Positions 25,499 to 34,064 of a stretch of 64,000 bases of DNA are shown piece after piece (position 1 is the stretch's first letter; the number at the start of each line of letters is the position of its first letter). This DNA is from CALODL01 sp942492115. GTDB lineage: Bacteria > Planctomycetota > Phycisphaerae > UBA1845 > CAIVHJ01. The notes below the pieces were generated by a model. It worked only from the letters and a program-made list of their open reading frames with translations, made no database searches and was not told the DNA's origin. The stretch is from NCBI GenBank assembly GCA_942492115.1, contig CALODL010000010.1:286943-350942 (forward strand). The letters are read 5' to 3'. Both the position numbers and the translations under genes were made by a program.

Positions 25499-26308
25499 TC
25501 AGGGTTCAAGGACTGGGGCGTCATGTTTGGTTCGTTGGCGTCCACCGACCGGCATGCGGAACCGGGCAGGACTGGCCTGGTCTCCATCGCCCTCCATGAG
25601 CCGGCGAGCGACCTCGTATTGAATGAAGCGATGGTTGACATAATCCGTGTGGGCCCCATTCCAACCCATGCGGCGGTACTTCTTGTCCCACCCGATATTG
25701 ACGATCTTGTCACCGAACCGCTCTGCATCCTTCAACCCCACCTGGCCAGCTGCCTCGACGCCGATCTGACGATCGATCGTGCCCATTCCGAGTTGCACGA
25801 ACTGGAGCACCTTGTCATGAGGTGAGTAGTAGTTGTAAAGCTTGCCCTTCACGCTACGCAGTGCCCGGCGCAACTCATATCCGTTGGATAATGATGAGCC
25901 CAGGAAGAACACGTTGTTGACCTGCGGTCGGCCACCAAGATACTCGAGCGCCCAGATGGCGACCCCCGTACCTGCCGACAGTGCAATCACATTGACCTCT
26001 TCATCGGGGTGTCGCTGCTTGTACTCGATGATCTTGCGGGCCAGTTCGCGGGCACTGATACGTGCCCCCACGGTGTTGACCTGATCCAGCGCCGGGTTGA
26101 AGGTGTGCGTCCAGTTGAAGACTTCGCAATCACCGTCGTAGCCCGCCCGGCGCAACCCGGTCGGCACGTCGGTCGTCCCGAATCCCCAGTTGCCACCACC
26201 ATCCAGGTAGAACACTTTGCCGTACGCCTCGAGCGCCCGATCCGGACCGTGACATCCGGTCAACATCCCCATGGCCCACAGCAGCCCCACACCACCCCAC
26301 CGCATCAT
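25499..26308 (-). CDS. lipoprotein with alpha/beta-hydrolase-like fold
   Basis: The 269-residue protein starts with a signal peptide ending in a lipobox (MGMLTGC), so it is probably lipid-anchored. The remaining sequence suggests an alpha/beta-hydrolase fold: a strand and nucleophile elbow (VIALSAGTGVA), a possible acid loop (YYSPHDKV) and a late His (NGAHTDYVNH). The elbow reads Ala-x-Ser-x-Gly, a mild departure from Gly-x-Ser-x-Gly. The substrate is unknown. It is divergent from the amidohydrolase gene at 26426 and convergent with asnS, ending nine bases from it. Confidence 0.65.
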   Translation of the reverse strand: MMRWGGVGLLWAMGMLTGCHGPDRALEAYGKVFYLDGGGNWGFGTTDVPTGLRRAGYDGDCEVFNWTHTFNPALDQVNTVGARISARELARKIIEYKQRHPDEEVNVIALSAGTGVAIWALEYLGGRPQVNNVFFLGSSLSNGYELRRALRSVKGKLYNYYSPHDKVLQFVQLGMGTIDRQIGVEAAGQVGLKDAERFGDKIVNIGWDKKYRRMGWNGAHTDYVNHRFIQYEVARRLMEGDGDQASPARFRMPVGGRQRTKHDAPVLEP

Positions 26309-26425
26309 CCTGGCGCGTCCTCGAGGACACCTGGCTTGACCGCAGTCGGGGATCCAGCTATAAGAGAGCTGCTGCCGGGGCCGTTGCGCCCCAACACCAT
26401 TGGTTCTCCCTGAGGATACTGCACG

Positions 26426-27322
26426 TTGATCGTCGACACCTACACCCATGTGTGGGAATCTCCCATTCAATTGGGTATGCCCCCGGTTGCCGAAGGCGGT
26501 TCGGCGAACGACATTCCTTCGGCAGTGATCCCTGAGCATCGCGCTGCGTGTGAATGTGTCGATCGCGCCATCGTCGTCGGTTTCCGCAGTCAATACCTCG
26601 ACGCCGAGATGCCCAATCGCTTCGTAGCCGAATATGTTGCGGATCATCCCCAAAAACTCATCGGGTTTGGAGGGATTGATCCCGGCCAACCGGCCGAAGC
26701 GCTCAACGCCATTTCCGAAAGCACCGATCTGGGCCTCAAGGGCGTCGCCATTGCTCCGTCAGCCCAGGATTTCCATCCCGCGAGCAGCGGTGCCTACAAA
26801 GTGTACGATCGGCTGACTGAACTCAAACTCCCTGTTCTGGTTCATCAGGGCGTCATTTTCTTGCCAAAGAGCAAACTTGAATACGCCCGCCCCATGCTCC
26901 TCGACGAGGTGGGACGGGATTTCCCCGGCCTGAAAGTCGTGATCGCCCATCTGGGCGCACCGTGGATCGATGAGACGATCCTTCTCCTCGCCAAGCATAC
27001 CAACTTCTTCGCAGACGTCAGCAGTCTTCTGAGCCACCCGCTCAAGGCCTATAACGCCTTGCTGACGGCCCAGCAGCACGGTGTGATGCACAAGCTGCTC
27101 TTTGGCAGCGGATTCCCCTTCTCGACGCCCGCGAAAGCCATTGAGGCCCTCTACAGCATCAATCAGATTTGCCGTGGCACGAATCTGCCGCTGATCCCCA
27201 GGGAGCAACTGCGCGGAATCGTCGAACGGCCGACGCTCGAACTCCTGGGAATCCCGGATCCCGTGCCGTCGTCACCCACCGCTCAACCGGCCGCGCTGCT
27301 CGCTGAAACCGACGAAGTCTGA
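26426..27322 (+). CDS. amidohydrolase-2-type TIM-barrel protein
   Basis: The 298-residue protein starts with TTG and reads MIVDTYTHVWE, the opening of the amidohydrolase-2 (ACMSD-like) family. It keeps LVHQG and VIAHLGAPW, each with a metal-binding His in family members. Two usual ligands look altered. The first His of the N-terminal HxH is Tyr (TYTH). The conserved Asp near the C-terminus (normally in a Gly-Ser-Asp-x-Pro motif) is Gly (FGSGFPFSTP). It may bind metal differently or be inactive. It is divergent from the lipoprotein gene at 25499. Confidence 0.8.
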   Translation: MIVDTYTHVWESPIQLGMPPVAEGGSANDIPSAVIPEHRAACECVDRAIVVGFRSQYLDAEMPNRFVAEYVADHPQKLIGFGGIDPGQPAEALNAISESTDLGLKGVAIAPSAQDFHPASSGAYKVYDRLTELKLPVLVHQGVIFLPKSKLEYARPMLLDEVGRDFPGLKVVIAHLGAPWIDETILLLAKHTNFFADVSSLLSHPLKAYNALLTAQQHGVMHKLLFGSGFPFSTPAKAIEALYSINQICRGTNLPLIPREQLRGIVERPTLELLGIPDPVPSSPTAQPAALLAETDEV

Positions 27323-27598
27323 TCGAGGCTGCGTCCACGACCGGCATGGTTATAGGACCAGACGCATGTCGTTGCGTGGCAACGCATTAAGAAGCCCAAC
27401 GCCGCCACGGACTTCCGTCACCCGCCGATCGAACGTAACCTGCTGAAATGAATAGGGTTAAATTAAAATGGAGTGCACCATGAAGTGCGCCCGGAGATGA
27501 TCCGCGGCCGCGGAGACCATCTTTTGTATTGGACGTAACAAATTGCAGCGGAACGATTTAACGAAGCAAACTACCACATCTGAGGGGGCTGCATCTGG

Positions 27599-27627
27599 TT
27601 GACACCGTCGAAGGTGTCTGCTAAAGT
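27599..27627 (+). promoter_or_regulatory. sigma-70-type promoter in the long intergenic region
   Basis: A perfect TTGACA at 27599-27604 is followed after 17 bases by TAAAGT at 27622-27627, a four-of-six -10 match. The start of transcription would be near 27634. This is the strongest promoter-like pair noticed in the roughly 470-base gap between the amidohydrolase and pyrK-like genes. The first part of that gap (27323-27590) holds no recognised gene. Confidence 0.5.
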
Positions 27628-27633
27628 CATTGT

Positions 27634-27742
27634 GTCTGGAAGACGTCGAAGGGTCTCACCTGATCCTTTCTCGATATTCGGCTGATTTGGCCGTGGCGAA
27701 CTTCCGGGGTTGGCCTCAAGCCAGCTCCGGAAGTTTTTTTTT
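27634..27742 (+). ncRNA. candidate small RNA or transcription attenuator
   Basis: A consensus-like promoter at 27599-27627 and an intrinsic terminator at 27699-27742 bracket about 110 bases with no open frame of note. The product would be a short structured RNA, or a leader that stops transcription before the pyrK-like gene starting about 50 bases downstream. No known RNA family was recognised, and the PyrR-binding loop of pyr leaders was not seen. Confidence 0.4.
27699..27742 (+). terminator. intrinsic terminator upstream of pyrK
   Basis: A nine-base perfect stem (AACTTCCGG at 27699-27707 with CCGGAAGTT at 27727-27735) contains an inner TGGC/GCCA stem. It runs into nine consecutive T (27734-27742). 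This is an ideal rho-independent terminator for the plus strand. Confidence 0.85.
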
Positions 27743-27793
27743 GGGGTCCCATACTTGTCCGGTGGCCTGCCCCCCGCTTCACTGCACAATCGG

Positions 27794-28740
27794 ATGTCAA
27801 TTCCAACAAGTATGATCATATCGGGCATCGTGGCCGCCAATACTCGACTGTGTCGTGAGCATCTGTGCCTGACCGTGCGTGTCGCAGAATTCCCGACCGT
27901 CGTGCCGGGACAATTCGTCCACTTCATCCCCGAAGGCAACCATTCTGATTCGCGAAGCCACACATGGCCCGAGAATGCATGGCCTGCCATTCCGCCACGC
28001 GGTCTCGACTGCACATTGACCTACCGTCGGGCGTTCAGCATCGCCCGCGCCCGGCAGTGTGCGACCCATGTCGAACTGGATCTGATTTATCGCGTCGTCG
28101 GTCGATGTACGACCTGGATGGGCGGCATGCGTCCCGGCGACCACGCCAACATCCTGGGGCCCGTTGGCCGGGGCTTCGTCATCGCTCCCGAGATCCACAC
28201 GGCCCTGCTGGTGGCGGGCGGTGTCGGCCTGCCGGCAGTCCTCATGCTCGCGACCACCCTGGCGAGCCACGGCATTGACACGATTCTGTTCTGCGGTGCT
28301 CAAACCCATGACCTCGTGCCGCTGAGAATCGCGACACCGGAAGCGCTGTCAACGAATGCCACCGTAGCGCTTCACAGCGGGACTGAACTGTCCGAGGCCG
28401 GCGTCGGTCTGATCATCAGCACTGACGATGGGTCGCTCGGCTTTCATGGGTACATCCCGGCGGCGCTCACCGCATATGTCAATGCTCAACGCATCGACGC
28501 CCGAACAACCACGGTCTTTACCTGCGGCCCGGAGATCATGATGCGGTCAGTCGCCGACCATTGTGCAACGTGGGGGTACGCGTGCCAGGTGTGCATGGAA
28601 CGCCCCATGGCCTACGCGAATGGGCGTGTCAATCGTGCGTGCTACCCATCGACGATGCCACTGCGCCTGACTGCTGGCGGTACAGTCTGTGCTGCCAGGA
28701 GGGTCCGGTCTACGACGCACGACACATCATCTGGGATTGA
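27794..28740 (+). CDS. dihydroorotate dehydrogenase electron-transfer subunit PyrK-like, frameshifted
   Basis: PyrK passes electrons from dihydroorotate dehydrogenase B to NAD through FAD and a 2Fe-2S cluster. The first frame has the ferredoxin-reductase layout: VPGQFVHF, the flavin block TYRRAFSIAR, GPVGRGF, VAGGVGLPA and FTCGPEIMM. At ERPMA (near 28612) the register is lost. One base over, the sequence continues as the cluster-binding end (ACQSCV) and finishes YSLCCQEGPVYDARHIIWD at 28740. About one base is missing and several look wrong, destroying the first cluster Cys. The start ATG is at 27794. No pyrD lies nearby. Confidence 0.75.
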
Positions 28741-28754
28741 CGCTCTATCACCCC

Positions 28755-28789
28755 AAAAAAAAGCCGGACACCCTCGAGGGATGCCCGGC
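28755..28789 (-). terminator. terminator of the cytochrome b operon
   Basis: On the minus strand a GCCGGGCATCCCTCGAGGG-type hairpin (outer stem 28763-28767 with 28785-28789, inner palindrome 28771-28780) is followed by eight T. It lies 29 bases beyond the stop of the cytochrome b C-terminal gene, so it closes that operon. It also sits just after the convergent pyrK end. Confidence 0.85.
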
Positions 28790-28817
28790 GTGTGAATCGT
28801 TGAGCAAGTCGCCGAGG

Positions 28818-29933
28818 TCAGATGTTGAAGAAGAACTCCCGAAAGTTCACGAAGTACTTGAAATCCAGTGTCCAACGCAACACCATCTTCAGTGGGACGA
28901 TCGCCAGCCAGGTAAACAGCAGCATCATCGTAGCGTAGCGCGCCATCCCCATCTGCTTGTACATCTTCTTGAACAACGTCCTGGCCAGAATCACGGGGAT
29001 AACGAAGAAGTAGAAGATCAACGACAGAACACCGGGCGCCTCGCGAACCCACTGGTTGGTCGGCTCGCCACCACCGAGTAGCTTCACCCAGATCAGCTCG
29101 TACATCTGGACGTTGACCAGGGCCACCGGCTTGTGTGGATCCCAGTATTCGTACGGTCCGAAGAAGTTCCAGTTGGGGCCGCGGAGAAACGTTCCGAAGA
29201 CGATTAACACGACCCACAGAATGACGAACCCGAACATGAACATCGTGATCGCAAAGGGCCGTTCGGCAAACGTGTAATAACCGTTGCCGCGCGGATTACG
29301 ATCGATGTAGGGCAGAGCAATCAGCCCGAGAATGATCAAGCCCGGCAACAGGACGCCCGCGATCCACGGATCGAAGTAGACCAGGAGTTCCTGCAGCCCG
29401 AGGAAATACCACGGCGCCTTCGATGGGTTCGGAATGGTAACTGGATCCGCTGGCTGCTCCAACGGAGCCCGCAAAAGAATCGCCCATGCAATCAGGACCG
29501 CCGTCCCGACGACCATGGCAATCAGTTCCGTGTAGACCAGGTCTGGCCACACGAGCACCTTGTCATCCGACCCCGCCTCGAGCAGCGGCTGACCACGTTT
29601 GGTGCGATCGTCGTTGATGGCGGCCTGTCGAAATGCCCACCATGAGCAGAAGCCCACGGTGTACATCATGATCAGAATGGGGACGTTGTCCGCTTTGGTC
29701 ACGATGAGTAGGAAATCGTGATCGAACATACTGATCGCCAGCGCACCGGTGAACAATATGGTGAACAAGCCTGCGACGCTCGGCCGTGTCCAGAACTTAT
29801 AGCCAACCAGGAAAATCAGTAAGCCGAGGCAGGACAGCACAAAGAACGGTGCCGGCTGCAGAAGCTGATTGATCAGCCCCTTGATCGCTTCACTGGTTGA
29901 GTCCTGAGCAGCGGATGCCAGAATCTGATTCAT
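28818..29933 (-). CDS. cytochrome b C-terminal-domain protein (subunit IV-like) with extra membrane segments
   Basis: The 371-residue membrane protein contains the C-terminal part of cytochrome b. The quinol-site loop is PNPSKAPWYFLGLQELLVYFD, where many bc1 complexes have Pro-Glu-Trp-Tyr. Additional transmembrane segments flank it on both sides, making it much longer than plant-type subunit IV (about 160 residues). It is the last gene of a minus-strand operon with the cytochrome b N-terminal and Rieske genes. Together they would form a quinol-oxidising bc-type complex. No cytochrome c gene is seen in the operon. Confidence 0.88.
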   Translation of the reverse strand: MNQILASAAQDSTSEAIKGLINQLLQPAPFFVLSCLGLLIFLVGYKFWTRPSVAGLFTILFTGALAISMFDHDFLLIVTKADNVPILIMMYTVGFCSWWAFRQAAINDDRTKRGQPLLEAGSDDKVLVWPDLVYTELIAMVVGTAVLIAWAILLRAPLEQPADPVTIPNPSKAPWYFLGLQELLVYFDPWIAGVLLPGLIILGLIALPYIDRNPRGNGYYTFAERPFAITMFMFGFVILWVVLIVFGTFLRGPNWNFFGPYEYWDPHKPVALVNVQMYELIWVKLLGGGEPTNQWVREAPGVLSLIFYFFVIPVILARTLFKKMYKQMGMARYATMMLLFTWLAIVPLKMVLRWTLDFKYFVNFREFFFNI

Positions 29934-29951
29934 AACCTCTCCACGCGCCGC

Positions 29952-30737
29952 TTACAGCGGTCCACTGATACCGCCGTCTTTGCGGATGCGCCAGAAGTGT
30001 ATCGCGATCAAGACCGCAGCCACGATCGGAATGAACACGCAGTGCAGGACGTAAAACCGCAGCAAAGCTGCCGGCCCAACGAACGTGCCTGCCAACAGGC
30101 CGAACCGCGCGTCATCGCCGCCGTGCACAAGTGGCACGTCGCCCAGTACGAGCAGAGCAGCACCGGGTCCTTCCTGCCCCACGAACGGGGTCGCCCTGGC
30201 CATGTTCGATCCCACAGTGATCGCCCACATGGCCAACTGGTCCCACGGCAGGAGATAGCCGGTGAACGACAACAGCATGGTCAGGACAAGCAGAATGACG
30301 CCCACGCCCCAGTTGAACTCGCGCGGAGGCTTGTAACTGCCCGTCAGGAACACGCGCAACATGTGTAACCATATCGCGATGATCATGGCGTGAGCCCCCC
30401 AGCGATGCAGTTCGCGGAGCAGCCCGAGAGTGACATGGGCACGCAAGCCTTGAATGTCGACATAGGCGTACTCGACGACCGGCCGATAGTAGAACATCAG
30501 CAAAACGCCGGTGACGACCTCCACGAGGAACAGGAAGAACGTCAGCCCTCCCATGCACCAGGTGAAAGATATCTTGATCCCGCTGCGGCGAACCGCGACG
30601 GGATGAAGATGGAGAAACACATTGGTCAAGACGACCATGGCCCGCGTTCGACGGTCACGGGGCACTCCGTGTCGGAAGATGCTGCCCCAGATCTGCGAGT
30701 TGCGGACCGCATCGCCGAATCGGCTGAATACGCTCAT
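29952..30737 (-). CDS. cytochrome b N-terminal (b6-type) subunit
   Basis: The 261-residue protein carries the haem-binding half of a cytochrome b6-type subunit. It has His residues in HRWGAHAMIIAIWLHMLRV and a later pair in LHCVFIPIVAAVLIAIHFWR, plus the LLPWDQLAMWA loop. These ligate two b haems in four transmembrane helices. The ATG at 30737 is preferred to an upstream frame reaching 30803, because the extension has no similarity. It lies 18 bases before the C-terminal gene and about 105 bases after the Rieske gene. Splitting of cytochrome b into two genes is as in b6f complexes. Confidence 0.92.
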   Translation of the reverse strand: MSVFSRFGDAVRNSQIWGSIFRHGVPRDRRTRAMVVLTNVFLHLHPVAVRRSGIKISFTWCMGGLTFFLFLVEVVTGVLLMFYYRPVVEYAYVDIQGLRAHVTLGLLRELHRWGAHAMIIAIWLHMLRVFLTGSYKPPREFNWGVGVILLVLTMLLSFTGYLLPWDQLAMWAITVGSNMARATPFVGQEGPGAALLVLGDVPLVHGGDDARFGLLAGTFVGPAALLRFYVLHCVFIPIVAAVLIAIHFWRIRKDGGISGPL

Positions 30738-30842
30738 CGCTTCAAGTCTTTCGATCTTGCGGTAAGTTTGCGGGATTCTGACAAAAACGGCCGGTGCCTG
30801 CAAGGCTGAGGAGGCCCGATCGTGGTGCCCGATGCCGGAGCA

Positions 30843-31874
30843 TCACAGCAGCATGTAACTGTCGGGGTTATCCCATTGTCCCTGCTCCTGCAGGAACTTG
30901 ACCTTCTTATCAATGATCAGCTGGCCATCGACCAGGGAGATCTTCAGCCGTTCGAGCGGCCGTGGTGCCGGTCCCTCGAAATTGATGCCATCAGGCTTGA
31001 ATCCGGACCCATGGCATGGACACTTGAACTTACGGTCGTTTTCTAACCAGCTTGGAATACACCCAAGGTGGGTACACGTCGTCGACAACGCCGCGACACG
31101 ATCCTCCAGGCGAATCATCCATATGCCATCAAGCTTGTAGTCTTCATTGACGTCCCCGGGGGCCAGGGCAGCATACTTCTCGCGGGGCCCCACATTGACC
31201 TGGGAGCCGGGCTCCTCCAGGACGTTGGGCATCATGAATCGCGCGAACGCTCCGGTCGAGGTCAATGTCGTCACCGCAACGCCACCCCAACCCGCTGCGA
31301 ACATGGCCTTATTCATGAATTCACGGCGATTGACGTCGTCGGCCTGGGCATCTTCGTCAGCCACGACTTTGGCCGACTCGAGCACACGTGTGAAGCGAGC
31401 ATCGGGCGGCAATTCATCGAATGTCCGCTTGCCGAGGCTGTTCAGTGCCCCGATCGGACTGGTACTTTCGGCGGTGATGCCGTCACGACCACCCCGTGCG
31501 GTCACAGCCTGAAGCAATGCATTGATCGCAGGATCGACTGGTCCGTCGGGAACGTCCGGCCCCTTCCTGGCGATGACCGCAGGAGCTGTTCCGGATGCCG
31601 GAGCGGCAGCGGCATCCGCGGTGGGCGCGGCGTCGCCGGCCGCGACTTCGCCGGCTTCGGTGTCGAACTTGATCACATCGACCGGACATTCTTCGGCCGC
31701 TTCGATGATCGACTCGGTCAAGGGTTTGGTGAACTCGGCATTGAGCGCGTCGGGACGAATGATGCATGTCTCTTCGAGAACCTCAAAGACTTCGGGACAT
31801 GCAGTCTCGCAGGCATCGCACACGATGCAGCCTGGATCGATCCAGACTTTGATCACCTGTTGTTTTGTAGCCAT
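30843..31874 (-). CDS. ferredoxin-Rieske fusion protein
   Basis: The 343-residue protein combines two iron-sulfur domains. Residues 8-75 form a ferredoxin with CIVCDACETAC (Cys16, 19, 22, 26) and a late Cys in EECPVDVI. An Ala/Pro-rich linker follows to about residue 120. A twin-arginine-like NRREFM and one membrane segment come next, and then a Rieske domain with CTHLGC and CPCHGSGF. The ferredoxin would stay in the cytoplasm and the Rieske domain on the outer face. Canonical Rieske subunits lack such an N-terminal ferredoxin. Its start ATG overlaps the upstream stop by one base (TAATG). Confidence 0.9.
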   Translation of the reverse strand: MATKQQVIKVWIDPGCIVCDACETACPEVFEVLEETCIIRPDALNAEFTKPLTESIIEAAEECPVDVIKFDTEAGEVAAGDAAPTADAAAAPASGTAPAVIARKGPDVPDGPVDPAINALLQAVTARGGRDGITAESTSPIGALNSLGKRTFDELPPDARFTRVLESAKVVADEDAQADDVNRREFMNKAMFAAGWGGVAVTTLTSTGAFARFMMPNVLEEPGSQVNVGPREKYAALAPGDVNEDYKLDGIWMIRLEDRVAALSTTCTHLGCIPSWLENDRKFKCPCHGSGFKPDGINFEGPAPRPLERLKISLVDGQLIIDKKVKFLQEQGQWDNPDSYMLL

Positions 31875-32896
31875 TAAGCTCCACTCCCATTCGAGGGATC
31901 GGTCTCAGTGCGGTTCATCGCACGTCGCGCTGCACCGGCGACCCGCAGCGAATTATCCTTGGCCAGCTGACCTATCCGGGCCCATATGCGCTCGTCACGC
32001 AGATGCTCGGCAGCACCGATCGCCGCCACCAGCCGCTCATCTATTTCGGGTGTCGTGAAGGCTCGGTCGATCTCACCCGAATCGGAAGTATATTGCACTC
32101 GTCGGGAATCCCAAAAGGTCCGATCCAGAAGTTCCAGAACCTCGCCGACCACGATCCCTCCCGGATCCTCGTAGCCAAGCCGGGCCAGTGCCAGGGCCGC
32201 GTTCCACCGCACCTCAGCGCTGTCGTCGATCCGACCGCACGCTTCGAGCAGAGGCAGGGTCACCGCTGGATCGTCGGCTTTCCCGATGTTGGCCAGAACC
32301 GCGCTCGTGACCATGCGGATTTCCACGGTCGGATCGCGCAATAGACCGGTGAGCGCGCCGGCAGCGCGGCGGGCCTCGGGGACGTTGGCCATTTCCGCAA
32401 GTGACCTGAGAGCCTGCAGCTGCGTGCCCGCTTTCCCCGTGGTGGCCACATCGACCAACAACGGAACGGCATCGGCGGCGCCGGCCTTGGCCGCCGCCAG
32501 CATGGTGAAATAGACGACCTGACGTGAGGTCTCCTCGCGCAGATCGACGTCTGCCAGATCCCGCTCGAGCAGACTCACCAGACGCTGTTGAATCTCAGGG
32601 AGCTCATCCGCATCGACCTCGCTATCCAGGTCTTCGAGGCGCATGGCCAACTCGCTGGCCGCCTGCCACATCTCTTTGTCGCGCGGCAACAGCATGCCGG
32701 CCTTCCGACTGCCGTCTGAAGCCTCGAGCCGAGCGAGCAATGCGGTGACAGGCACGTCCTTGGGACTGGTGATGGCGCCAAAGCACAGGACGACGATGAC
32801 CGAACACGCAATCATCGACGCGACGATGAGCAGTGGAACGATGAACAGGCGCCCCAGCGAGGCCCCTGCAGCAGGTTGGGGATTTGATGAGTCCAT
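31874..32896 (-). CDS. membrane-anchored HEAT-repeat protein of the bc operon
   Basis: The 340-residue protein has one N-terminal transmembrane segment (LFIVPLLIVASMIACSVIVVL) and then helical repeats of HEAT type (LQALRSLAEMANVPEA, RWNAALALARLGYEDPG). These usually form a scaffold for protein contacts. The ATG at 32896 is chosen because the upstream part of the frame has no coding look. Its stop overlaps the Rieske start by one base, so translation is coupled. A structural or assembly role for the respiratory complex is inferred from position only. Confidence 0.75.
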   Translation of the reverse strand: MDSSNPQPAAGASLGRLFIVPLLIVASMIACSVIVVLCFGAITSPKDVPVTALLARLEASDGSRKAGMLLPRDKEMWQAASELAMRLEDLDSEVDADELPEIQQRLVSLLERDLADVDLREETSRQVVYFTMLAAAKAGAADAVPLLVDVATTGKAGTQLQALRSLAEMANVPEARRAAGALTGLLRDPTVEIRMVTSAVLANIGKADDPAVTLPLLEACGRIDDSAEVRWNAALALARLGYEDPGGIVVGEVLELLDRTFWDSRRVQYTSDSGEIDRAFTTPEIDERLVAAIGAAEHLRDERIWARIGQLAKDNSLRVAGAARRAMNRTETDPSNGSGA

Positions 32897-32938
32897 ACGT
32901 GACTTCGTGATAAATTTCACTAAGTATTGTACGGCTGG

Positions 32939-33898
32939 TTAGTCTTTCCTGCAACGTGGGTTAGTGCCTGACGCGAACGATCCCAGAAGCCCTGTGCGGG
33001 ATCGACGGGCAGGGCACGGCATGAGTACTCGAAGTGCGTGAGGCCGGATGGTGAAGTCGACGGGGACGCTGCCGGAAGGATCGCCGTCGGCCTGCATCGG
33101 AGGGGCGTCAGGTGAGGATATCGTCACTTTACGCCCCTGGGCCCGGAGCGCACCGCGATTGGCCCGGAGGACGGTCAGGATGGCGTGAACGGTGAGTTGC
33201 ATTGGGTTACGGCATGGCATGATGCTCACGTCCAGCAACCCGTCATCCCACTGTGCGTCCGGACACGGATTGATGTTCGCGGCATACCGCGGCATGTTGG
33301 CTACGAACGCCATGGCCTGGCCTTCGAAGAATGGAACATCATCAAGGGCCACTGACAGATGTGGCCACCCATGACCCCAGGTGGTTCGCCAGATCGGCCA
33401 GAAATAGTCGAGTCGGGTGATATGCCCTGAGCGCATGCGCGAGACGCGCTCGACCACCTCGGCATCGAACCCGATCCCTGCGATCACCAGGAATGGCTGG
33501 TCTCCGGCCATGCCAATGTCCATGACGCATTCCGTGCGATTCAACAGCGTGTCAACCAGGCTGGCTGGTCGGGCTGAAAACCCGAACTGCTTGGCGAAGA
33601 GATTCTCGGTCCCCGCTGGCATAACGGCCATGGGCACCTCGGAGCCGGCCAGACCCGTCGCCGTTTCGCGGATGGTTCCGTCGCCACCCACGGCGACCAC
33701 CACTTCGGACGGTCCCCGGACCGCTCTGGCCAGCTCCGTTGCGTGTCCCGGGGCAGCGGTGTGCAGCACCGTGGCCTCGACGCCAGCGTGGCTCAACAAC
33801 CGCCGAGCCACGCCCAGCCGCGCAGCGACGCCCGCACCACCGGCCCGCGGGTTCACGATGAAGCGAACCTGGCATTCCTCTGAAGGTGGCAAGCTCAT
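32939..33898 (-). CDS. diacylglycerol/lipid kinase family protein
   Basis: The 319-residue protein has the DAG/sphingosine kinase-family catalytic block: VNPRAGG near the N-terminus, VAVGGDGTIRETATGLAG with the GGDGT ATP loop, and MPAGTENLFAK. The C-terminal beta-sandwich with DDGLLDVSIM and MQADGDP is typical. Bacterial members phosphorylate diacylglycerol or related lipids on the cytoplasmic side. It lies upstream of the HEAT/Rieske operon by 42 bases, so it may be part of the same transcript, and is divergent from the TPR/alpha-CTD gene. Confidence 0.88.
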   Translation of the reverse strand: MSLPPSEECQVRFIVNPRAGGAGVAARLGVARRLLSHAGVEATVLHTAAPGHATELARAVRGPSEVVVAVGGDGTIRETATGLAGSEVPMAVMPAGTENLFAKQFGFSARPASLVDTLLNRTECVMDIGMAGDQPFLVIAGIGFDAEVVERVSRMRSGHITRLDYFWPIWRTTWGHGWPHLSVALDDVPFFEGQAMAFVANMPRYAANINPCPDAQWDDGLLDVSIMPCRNPMQLTVHAILTVLRANRGALRAQGRKVTISSPDAPPMQADGDPSGSVPVDFTIRPHALRVLMPCPARRSRTGLLGSFASGTNPRCRKD

Positions 33899-34064
33899 TT
33901 GTTCCCCATCGGCGGGCCGAGCTCTGGACTTGCAATTGTTAAGAAAATGCCATAATGTCTTACAGCTTATTTGATTACGCGATGTGTACAGTGGTCAGGC
34001 GGCCCCGGAAGGTTGTTTCGCAACCATCCCCGATACTCAATCATTCACAACACGAGATGGCATC

